A DNA stretch of 7,904 bases, from NCBI GenBank assembly GCA_023432845.1, contig JAEZEY010000505.1:1-7904 (forward strand), read 5' to 3'. Below, piece after piece: positions 1 through 4,907 of the stretch (positions are counted from its first letter, which is position 1; every line of letters starts with the position of its first letter). Origin of the DNA: Pseudomonadota bacterium. Lineage in GTDB: Bacteria; Pseudomonadota; Alphaproteobacteria; Rhizobiales; Xanthobacteraceae. The notes under the pieces were generated by a model. It had not been told where the DNA came from. It saw only the letters and a list, made by a program, of their open reading frames with translations, and searched no databases. The position numbers were made by a program, and so were the translations under genes.

Positions 1-843
1 AAGCGCGACGCCAAGTACGGCGCCGAATTCGTGCATGTGGAATGGAAGGACGGCGAGGCTGCACCCGCCATCACCGTCACCAGCCGCATCGCGACGCGCG
101 ACCGCAATGTCGATCTCGGCAAATCCGGCAGCGCTCAGTTGTCGGCGGCGGAGCGCAAGCACTACACCGAGGGAACCGAACTCATTCCAGTGGACGGCAT
201 CGTCAAGCAGACCTCGGACAAGATCGTCGCCGGCGCCAAGACCGACGTCGAAAAGGCGCGCGCGATCTACGAATGGATTGTCGACAACACCCAGCGCAAT
301 CCGAAGACGCGCGGCTGCGGCATTGGCGACATCGCCTCGATGCTCAAGACCGGAAACCTCGCCGGGAAATGCGCCGACCTCAATGCGCTCTATGTCGGCC
401 TCGCCCGCTCGCAGGGTCTGCCGGCGCGGGACGTCTATGGCATCCGCGTGGCGCCGTCGAAGTTCGGCTACAAGAGCCTTGGCGCTGGTTCGGAGCTCGT
501 CACCAAGGCGCAGCATTGCCGCGCCGAGGTGCATCTGGCCGGCATCGGCTGGGTGCCGGTCGATCCAGCCGATGTCCGCAAGGTCGTGCTCGAGGAGCCG
601 CCGGCCAACCTCGCGCTCAACGATCCGAAAGTGGTCGATGCGCGCAAGGCCCTGTTCGGCGCCTGGGAAGGCAACTGGCTGGCCTACAATTTCGCGCACG
701 ACATCTCTCTGCCGGGCGCGACCGGGCCGAAGCTGGGCTTCCTGATGTATCCGCAGGCCGAATGCGGCCCCAACCGGCTCGACTGCCTCGATCCTGACAC
801 CTTCAAATACACCATCACGGCCAAGGAACAGACGGCGGCGTGA
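1..843 (+). CDS. Transglutaminase-like domain protein, 5' end outside the window
   Basis: The frame is open from base 1 to a TGA at 841-843, giving 280 residues with the N-terminus missing; the GTG at 31 is probably just an internal valine. The central region matches the transglutaminase-like (papain-like) fold: a helix around AIYEWIVDNT (residues 89-97 of the visible part), a catalytic cysteine in AGKCADLNALYVGLARSQGL (Cys124), a histidine in CRAEVHLAGIGWVPVD (His178) and an aspartate four residues after the tryptophan (Asp188), a complete Cys-His-Asp triad. Bacterial members are usually proteases or peptide-bond-modifying enzymes, often exported, but the substrate is not known and the missing N-terminus prevents a signal-peptide call. 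It is followed by a strong palindrome and so is probably transcribed separately from the downstream genes. The family is fairly certain; the function is not. Confidence 0.85.
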   Translation, partial: KRDAKYGAEFVHVEWKDGEAAPAITVTSRIATRDRNVDLGKSGSAQLSAAERKHYTEGTELIPVDGIVKQTSDKIVAGAKTDVEKARAIYEWIVDNTQRNPKTRGCGIGDIASMLKTGNLAGKCADLNALYVGLARSQGLPARDVYGIRVAPSKFGYKSLGAGSELVTKAQHCRAEVHLAGIGWVPVDPADVRKVVLEEPPANLALNDPKVVDARKALFGAWEGNWLAYNFAHDISLPGATGPKLGFLMYPQAECGPNRLDCLDPDTFKYTITAKEQTAA

Positions 844-870
844 CGCGGTTCTTATTTAACGTACGAAAAA

Positions 871-896
871 GCGGGTGCCGCGCGCGCGGCACCCGC
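871..896 (+). terminator. Perfect GC-rich palindrome, likely terminator of the transglutaminase-like gene
   Basis: A 26-base perfect palindrome lies 27 bases after the stop codon: arms GCGGGTGCC and GGCACCCGC around a central GCGCGCGC that is itself self-complementary, so the stem can extend to about 11-12 bp with a tiny loop. It is preceded by AAAAA (866-870) and followed by CCTATTAA rather than a clean T-run. On the plus strand it is therefore an imperfect intrinsic terminator; read on the minus strand the five A's would give a short U-tract. No minus-strand gene is nearby, so termination of the upstream plus-strand gene is the simplest reading. Confidence 0.6.
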
Positions 897-920
897 CCTA
901 TTAACACCGTTGTGTGTGGT

Positions 921-946
921 GGAACTCAAGGGCGGCCCTGTCGGTT
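921..946 (+). promoter_or_regulatory. Possible EcfG-type (general stress response) promoter
   Basis: GGAAC at 921-925 is followed, after 16 bases, by CGGTT at 942-946. This resembles the alphaproteobacterial EcfG/sigma-E-like consensus (GGAAC, 16-17 bases, CGTT), with one extra G in the -10 block, or GGTT at 17-base spacing. The geometry fits: transcription would start near 953, leaving a leader of about 23 bases containing the ribosome binding site for the gene at 976. The match is short and was found by eye, so it remains a candidate. Confidence 0.35.
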
Positions 947-975
947 GATTGTCAGATCAGCGACAGGAGCAGACC

Positions 976-1371
976 ATGCGCATCCACGCACTATTTCTTT
1001 CCACTCTGATTGCTTCTTCGGCGCTCGCCGGCGCGGCTATCGCGCAGCAGCACCCTGCCGAGCAGCCGGCCGCGGAGCAGCCGCGCGAAAGCAAGGCGCA
1101 CACGCCACAGAACGGCGATGCCGAAGGCACGAAGCCGGAGAACATGGGTTCGACCGGCTGGACCGGCGGTACCGGCGGTTCGCATATCGGCACCAGCAAC
1201 ACGTTGACCGAGCAGGGCGACGCGAGCAACGGCACGACCGGCGCGGCTTCGGGCGACACCAAGGATCTCAGGTCGAACTCGGAAGCGGCCAAGGATCAGC
1301 CGCTGACGGCCACGGGCGTCGACCTGAAGGGACCGCCGACGCGCTTCCCCGCCAATCAAACGCCGCAATAA
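976..1371 (+). CDS. Small secreted low-complexity protein of unknown function
   Basis: I chose ATG 976 (131 aa) over an in-frame TTG at 949 because AGGAG (965-969) sits six bases upstream and translation from it begins directly with a good signal peptide: MRIH, a hydrophobic stretch to about residue 20, then AIA before QQ, predicting cleavage after residue 23. The mature chain of about 108 residues has no cysteine, is rich in Gly, Thr, Glu, Pro and Asn, and carries an EQPAAEQP stretch (about 29-36), a Gly/Thr/Ser-rich GSTGWTGGTGG segment (58-68) and a TGVDLKGPPTRFPANQ tail (113-128). It is probably periplasmic and largely disordered. I do not recognise a family and give no function. It ends 19 bases before the TusA-like gene, so the two may share a transcript; a hairpin sits in the junction. 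Confidence 0.75.
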   Translation: MRIHALFLSTLIASSALAGAAIAQQHPAEQPAAEQPRESKAHTPQNGDAEGTKPENMGSTGWTGGTGGSHIGTSNTLTEQGDASNGTTGAASGDTKDLRSNSEAAKDQPLTATGVDLKGPPTRFPANQTPQ

Positions 1372-1380
1372 GCTTTCTGC

Positions 1381-1405
1381 GGAGGGCGCGGTGAACGCGC
1401 CCTCC
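1381..1405 (+). promoter_or_regulatory. Hairpin sequestering the ribosome binding site and start of the TusA-like gene
   Basis: GGAGGGCGCG (1381-1390) and CGCGCCCTCC (1396-1405) are perfect reverse complements, separated by the five-base loop GTGAA. The 5' arm is the Shine-Dalgarno sequence (GGAGG) of the TusA-like gene, and its GTG start codon occupies the loop. The upstream stop codon ends at 1371, nine bases before the hairpin, so a ribosome finishing the secreted-protein gene would be expected to invade the stem. Possible roles are translational coupling, a translational switch, or a terminator/attenuator; it lacks a T-run (TCACTTGCACTT follows), which weakens the terminator reading. Confidence 0.55.
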
Positions 1406-1627
1406 TCACTTGCACTTGATCTTCGTGGCCTGCGCTGCCCGCAGCCGGTGTTGCGCGCGAAGAAAGCGTTGCGCGGCATGAATGCCGGTGCCCTGCTGAC
1501 GCTCGAATGCACCGACCCCCTCACCGTCATTGACGTTCCGCATTTCTGCAATCAAACCGGACACCGCCTGATCGCGCGCGAGAAGCGCGACGATCTATAC
1601 ATCTTCACCATCGAGAAGAGCGGTTGA
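1391..1627 (+). CDS. TusA/SirA/YedF-family sulfur (or selenium) carrier protein
   Basis: A 78-residue protein of typical family length. The hallmark motif LDLRGLRCPQP is at residues 9-19, with the persulfide-bearing cysteine at 16 in CPxP; LTLECTDPLTVIDVPHFC follows, as in TusA-like proteins. Known members accept a persulfide from a cysteine desulfurase and hand it on for tRNA thiolation, molybdenum-cofactor formation or sulfur oxidation; members beside selD are suspected to act in selenium transfer. The GTG start at 1391 is the only plausible start close to the motif, and GGAGGG lies just upstream, though inside a strong hairpin. The gene ends three bases before the cysteine desulfurase, implying a donor-carrier pair. 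Two extra cysteines (40 and 53) are present. Whether it carries sulfur or selenium cannot be read from the sequence. Confidence 0.88.
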   Translation: MNAPSSLALDLRGLRCPQPVLRAKKALRGMNAGALLTLECTDPLTVIDVPHFCNQTGHRLIAREKRDDLYIFTIEKSG

Positions 1628-1630
1628 GCC

Positions 1631-2788
1631 GTGGCGGTGTATCTCGACAGCAACGCGACGACGCCGATCGATCCTTCGGTCCTCAACGCGATGCTGCCAT
1701 ATCTCACCGAGCACTTCGGCAACCCTTCTTCGGCGCACGCGCTCGGCCAAGTGGCGCATGACGCCGTCGCCAAGGCGCGCGCGCAAGTCGCATCGCTCAT
1801 TGGCGCAGCACCGGACGAGATCGTGTTCACGAGCGGCGGCACCGAATCCAGCAACATGGCGATCCGCGGCGCAGCCGCGATGAGCGGACGGCGCACGATC
1901 GTCACCACCAATATCGAGCACCCCGCGACCGACGCCTGCTGCGCGGTACTCGCAAAGCAAGGCTTCATCATCAGGCAGATGAAGAGTTCACCCTCGGGAT
2001 TGGTCGATGCCAACGATGCGCGGGCGATGATCGACGGCGACACCGCGCTCGTCACCATCATTCATGCGCAGAATGAGATCGGCACGCTACAGCCGGTCTC
2101 CGAAATCGCCGCGCTGGCCCATGCGGCCGGCGCGCTGGTGCATGTCGATGCCGCGCAATCGGTCGGCAAGGTGCCGGTCGATGTAGAGGCGCTCGGCGCC
2201 GACCTCCTGTCGATCGCCGGACACAAGCTTTACGCGCCGAAAGGCATCGGCGTTCTCTATATCAAGCGCGGCGTTGCGCTGCCGCCGCTACTGGTCGGCG
2301 CCGGTCAGGAGCACGGCCGCCGTCCTGGCACCGAAAATGTGCCTTACATGGTGGCGCTCGGCGAAGCCTGCCGGCTGGCGCAGGCGGCGCTTCCGGCCGC
2401 CGAACCCCATCTGCAGGCGCTCAGCGCCCGGCTGCTCGAGCGCATTGTATATAATGTGCCGGCGCTGACGCTGGTTGGCCACCGCGAGCGGCGACTGCCC
2501 AATACATTGAATGTGCTGTTTCCCGGCGTTTCCGGCCGGCAGTTGCTGGCCGCCTGCCCCGGCGTGCTCGCCTCGAACGGCTCGGCCTGCCACGCCGACA
2601 GCGAGGAGCCCTCCGCCATCCTGCTGGCGCTCGGCATTGCGCGCGAAGCGGCGCTCGGCACCGTGCGGCTCTCGCTCGGCCGACACACGACGCAAACCGA
2701 TGTCGATTCCGCCGCCGACTTGCTCGCCGCCGCATGGCGGACGATCAAACAGAATTCGGATCAAGGCCCGCGTCGGATGACGGGCTAG
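1631..2788 (+). CDS. Cysteine desulfurase (NifS/IscS family, group I)
   Basis: A 385-residue PLP-dependent aminotransferase-fold enzyme that removes sulfur from cysteine, or selenium from selenocysteine, as an enzyme-bound persulfide. The N-terminus YLDSNATTPI is characteristic. The cofactor-stacking histidine is in NIEHPA (His97), the PLP pyridine aspartate in HVDAAQS (Asp173), the Schiff-base lysine in AGHKLYAPKGIG (Lys199), and the catalytic cysteine in NGSACHADSEEPS (Cys320) on a loop whose length matches IscS/NifS rather than SufS/CsdB. The substrate-carboxylate arginine is probably in LSLGRHT (Arg351). Length is normal. The start is GTG at 1631, three bases after the preceding stop with only a weak Shine-Dalgarno, suggesting translational coupling. 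Placement between a TusA-like carrier and selD suggests it feeds selenium or sulfur to them. It could equally supply FdhD of the converging operon. It is not the isc/suf desulfurase by context, as no iron-sulfur assembly genes adjoin. Confidence 0.92.
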   Translation: MAVYLDSNATTPIDPSVLNAMLPYLTEHFGNPSSAHALGQVAHDAVAKARAQVASLIGAAPDEIVFTSGGTESSNMAIRGAAAMSGRRTIVTTNIEHPATDACCAVLAKQGFIIRQMKSSPSGLVDANDARAMIDGDTALVTIIHAQNEIGTLQPVSEIAALAHAAGALVHVDAAQSVGKVPVDVEALGADLLSIAGHKLYAPKGIGVLYIKRGVALPPLLVGAGQEHGRRPGTENVPYMVALGEACRLAQAALPAAEPHLQALSARLLERIVYNVPALTLVGHRERRLPNTLNVLFPGVSGRQLLAACPGVLASNGSACHADSEEPSAILLALGIAREAALGTVRLSLGRHTTQTDVDSAADLLAAAWRTIKQNSDQGPRRMTG

Positions 2789-2800
2789 GGAGTAAGACCC

Positions 2801-3853
2801 ATGAACTTCATGCAACCGATCAGGCTCAGCCATCTGTCCCACGGCGGCGGCTGCGGCTGCAAGCTGGCGCCGTCGGTGCTGCAGGAGCTATTGTCGGGGC
2901 ATCCGGCGGCGTCGCCCTACAAGCAATTGCTGGTCGGCGTCGAAACCGGCGACGACGCCGCGGTGTGGGAGCTGGATAACGGAACGTGCATTATCGCGAC
3001 CACCGACTTCTTCATGCCGATGGTGGACGAGCCGCGCGACTTCGGCCGCATCGCCGCGACCAACGCAATCTCCGATGTCTACGCCATGGGTGGCACGCCG
3101 ATCTTCGCGCTCGCCATTCTCGGCATGCCGGTCGACAAGATCCCGCCGGAGATGGTGCGGCAGATACTGGAAGGCGGCCAGTCGGTGTGCACGGCGGCGG
3201 GCTTCCCGATCGCCGGCGGCCATTCGATCGACTCGCCCGAACCGATCTACGGCCTCGCCGTCATCGGCACCGCGCCGAAAGCCAATATCCGCCGCAATGC
3301 CGATGCCAAACCCGGCGATGCGCTGATTCTCACCAAGGCGCTCGGCGTCGGCATCTATTCGGCGGCATTCAAGAAGAGCGCGCTGTCGCGCGCGGCCTAT
3401 GACGAATTCATCGCTTCGACGACGTTGCTCAACAAGGTCGGCGCGAAGCTCGGCGGCAATCCGGACGTCCATGCCGTCACCGACGTCACCGGCTTCGGTT
3501 TGCTGGGCCATGCGCTGGAAATGGCGCGCGGCTCGAACGCCACCGTGACGGTGAAAGCATCTGCGCTGCCGCTGCTCAACGACGCCGTGAACCTGGCACA
3601 GCAGGGCTTCGTCACTGGCGCCTCGGGACGCAACTGGAAGAGCTACGACTCCGCAATCAAGCTGCCGGACGGCACGCCGGATTGGCAGCGCCAGATCCTG
3701 TGCGATCCGCAGACCTCGGGTGGCCTGCTGATTTCCTGCGCGCCGGCCAAAGCCGACGCCCTGCTCCAGGACCTCGTGACCGCCGGCTATCCGGCCGCGC
3801 GCATTATCGGCCGCATCGACAACGGAACGCCCAGCGTCGTCGTCGAGCCTTGA
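2801..3853 (+). CDS. selD: Selenide, water dikinase (selenophosphate synthetase)
   Basis: A 350-residue cytosolic enzyme that converts selenide and ATP to selenophosphate, the selenium donor for selenocysteine, 2-selenouridine in tRNA and selenium-dependent molybdenum hydroxylases. The glycine-rich N-terminal loop HGGGCGCKLAP holds the catalytic Cys18 and Lys21, equivalent to E. coli Cys17 and Lys20; both cysteines are ordinary TGC codons, so this is not a selenocysteine form. Metal/ATP-binding aspartates are visible in ETGDDAAV (51-52), TTDFF (69), NAISDVYAMGG (92) and VTDVTGFGLLGH (228), and the C-terminal CDPQTSGG motif (301-308) is present. Length matches the family. The ATG at 2801 has AGGGAG (2787-2792) eight bases upstream, overlapping the end of the desulfurase gene. 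Its TGA directly abuts the stop of the converging fdsD. No selenophosphate-using gene is seen in this window. Confidence 0.97.
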   Translation: MNFMQPIRLSHLSHGGGCGCKLAPSVLQELLSGHPAASPYKQLLVGVETGDDAAVWELDNGTCIIATTDFFMPMVDEPRDFGRIAATNAISDVYAMGGTPIFALAILGMPVDKIPPEMVRQILEGGQSVCTAAGFPIAGGHSIDSPEPIYGLAVIGTAPKANIRRNADAKPGDALILTKALGVGIYSAAFKKSALSRAAYDEFIASTTLLNKVGAKLGGNPDVHAVTDVTGFGLLGHALEMARGSNATVTVKASALPLLNDAVNLAQQGFVTGASGRNWKSYDSAIKLPDGTPDWQRQILCDPQTSGGLLISCAPAKADALLQDLVTAGYPAARIIGRIDNGTPSVVVEP

Positions 3854-3869
3854 TCAGGCCGTGGCCTGA
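3854..3869. terminator. Inverted repeat at the convergent selD/fdsD end, possible bidirectional terminator
   Basis: TCAGGCC-GT-GGCCTGA is a perfect 7-bp inverted repeat that starts right after the selD stop and forms the last five codons of fdsD, including its stop. Because it is symmetric it could act on both strands. The two-base centre is tight, so a real hairpin would open to a four-base loop, and there is no T-run on either side, so intrinsic termination would be weak. It is the only terminator-like structure I see between the two operons. Confidence 0.35.
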
Positions 3870-4096
3870 GCCGCGCGCAGCGTCTCGATCGCCTTGCGCA
3901 CGGCCGGCTGAAGTCCTTCGCCGCCGGCATCGAGATGCGCGAAGATGGCGTTGCGCATGCGCGGGTCCCAGAACTTCCTGATATGCTCGGCGGTGCCCTT
4001 TACCGCCGCCTCCTCGCCCTGGCTCCTGAAGAAGGTGCCGATCTGGTTGGCCATATACACCAGCTTGGGCGGCGACGATTTACCCTGCGACGACAT
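3854..4096 (-). CDS. fdsD: NAD-dependent formate dehydrogenase delta subunit
   Basis: An 80-residue protein matching the FdsD family: KLVYMANQIGTFFRSQG at about 11-27, then HIRKFWDPRMRNAIFAHLD (38-56) and a short helical C-terminus. FdsD is the small delta subunit of FdsGBACD-type soluble formate dehydrogenases; in characterised alphaproteobacterial systems it is needed for active enzyme and helps maturation or stability of the molybdenum subunit. There are no cysteines or cofactor motifs. ATG at 4096 has GGAG (4102-4105) five bases upstream, inside fdhD, whose last 17 bases overlap this gene, so translation is probably coupled. It closes the operon, its TGA touching the selD stop on the other strand. 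Confidence 0.92.
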   Translation of the reverse strand: MSSQGKSSPPKLVYMANQIGTFFRSQGEEAAVKGTAEHIRKFWDPRMRNAIFAHLDAGGEGLQPAVRKAIETLRAAQATA

Positions 4097-4904
4097 GCAG
4101 ACTCCGTTCTTCCTTGATGCGCTGCGGGTGCGTGAACACCTCGAAACCGTCGGCGCGCGCCACCGCGGCCAAAGTCATGCCGCAGCTTTCCGCCGCCTGC
4201 ACGGCGAGCGCCGTCGGTGCCGACACCGCGACCAGCATCGGAATGCCCACGGTCGCCGCCTTCTGGATCATTTCGATCGACAGGCGGCTGGTGACGACGG
4301 CAAAGCCGCTCTGCGGGTCAATGTCCGCGCGCAGCATGGCGCCGCATAATTTGTCGAGCGCGTTGTGGCGGCCGACATCCTCGATCAGCAGGACGCTCTC
4401 GTCCCCAGGCCGATAGAATGCCGCGCCGTGCACCGACCGCGTCTCGCGGTTGATGTGCTGCAGGCTCTCGATCGCGGCCGTCGCACGCATGATGTCGCGA
4501 GGCGAGAACAGATTGCCGGTCGGCACGACGGGCAAAGGCCGCACCGCCTCGGTCAATGATTCGATACCGCACAGGCCGCAACCGGTCGGTCCAGCCATGT
4601 AGCGCCGCCGTGCGATGAAGGCGCCGGCGCGCGGCTCGGCGAGCCGCATCCGCAGTTCGATGCCGGCCTCCAGTTCGACGACCTCAAGAGATTCGATTTC
4701 CGCAGGCGAGGTTACGATACCCTCGCACACCGAGAAGCCGACGGCAAAGTCCTCCAAATGCTGCGGCGTCGCCATCATCACGGCATAGGAGGTGCCGTTA
4801 TAGGTGAAGGCGACCGCCGCTTCCTCGGCGATCGCGCGCTCGCCCGGCGTGAACCGTCCGCCGCGCCAGGCATTGCGTTCGACGATGCGAACCGGTCCCT
4901 CCAC
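4080..4904 (-). CDS. fdhD: Formate dehydrogenase accessory sulfurtransferase FdhD (FdsC position)
   Basis: A 274-residue cytosolic chaperone that binds bis-MGD and transfers sulfur from a cysteine desulfurase to the molybdenum centre, giving the sulfido ligand required for formate dehydrogenase activity. The diagnostic GPTGCGLCG (about 105-113) carries the CxxC pair Cys109/Cys112, equivalent to E. coli Cys121/Cys124. Other family blocks are LEDFAVGFSVCEGIV (50-64), SVHGAAFY (157-164), EDVGRHNALDK (175-185) and TSRLSIEMIQKA (205-216). The GTG start at 4904 has GGAG six bases upstream within the end of fdsA, three bases after the fdsA stop. The stop (TAA, 4080-4082) lies inside fdsD. Placement between fdsA and fdsD is the standard fdsGBACD order, in which this gene is called fdsC. 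Confidence 0.96.
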   Translation of the reverse strand: MEGPVRIVERNAWRGGRFTPGERAIAEEAAVAFTYNGTSYAVMMATPQHLEDFAVGFSVCEGIVTSPAEIESLEVVELEAGIELRMRLAEPRAGAFIARRRYMAGPTGCGLCGIESLTEAVRPLPVVPTGNLFSPRDIMRATAAIESLQHINRETRSVHGAAFYRPGDESVLLIEDVGRHNALDKLCGAMLRADIDPQSGFAVVTSRLSIEMIQKAATVGIPMLVAVSAPTALAVQAAESCGMTLAAVARADGFEVFTHPQRIKEERSLHVVAG

Positions 4905-4907
4905 GAC

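Noticed and set aside
841..896. TGA at 841 followed by a strong hairpin, suggesting selenocysteine recoding of the transglutaminase-like protein, given selD nearby
   Set aside because: The protein already has its complete triad before the stop, the readthrough frame runs into low-information sequence ending at 946-948, and the hairpin is a simple palindrome better explained as a terminator.
949..975. TTG start nine codons upstream for the secreted protein
   Set aside because: It would put a hydrophilic extension before the signal peptide and would include the AGGAG ribosome binding site in the coding region; ATG 976 fits better.
840..1394. 184-codon plus-strand frame spanning the intergenic region and the secreted-protein gene
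   Set aside because: It runs through the palindrome, has Arg-rich composition typical of a shifted GC-rich frame, and competes with a frame that has a signal peptide and ribosome binding site.
1381..1405. Hairpin read only as a terminator of the secreted-protein gene, with the TusA-like gene starting further downstream
   Set aside because: There is no in-frame ATG, GTG or TTG between 1391 and the CPxP motif, so the gene must start at the GTG in the loop; a pure terminator role is unlikely though attenuation remains possible.
991..1551. 186-codon minus-strand frame opposite the secreted-protein and TusA-like genes
   Set aside because: It is antisense to a clear TusA-family gene and its Arg/Ala-rich translation shows no domain or plausible start context.
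2852..2863. Possible selenocysteine in the SelD catalytic loop
   Set aside because: Both loop cysteines are encoded by TGC, so this is the ordinary cysteine form.
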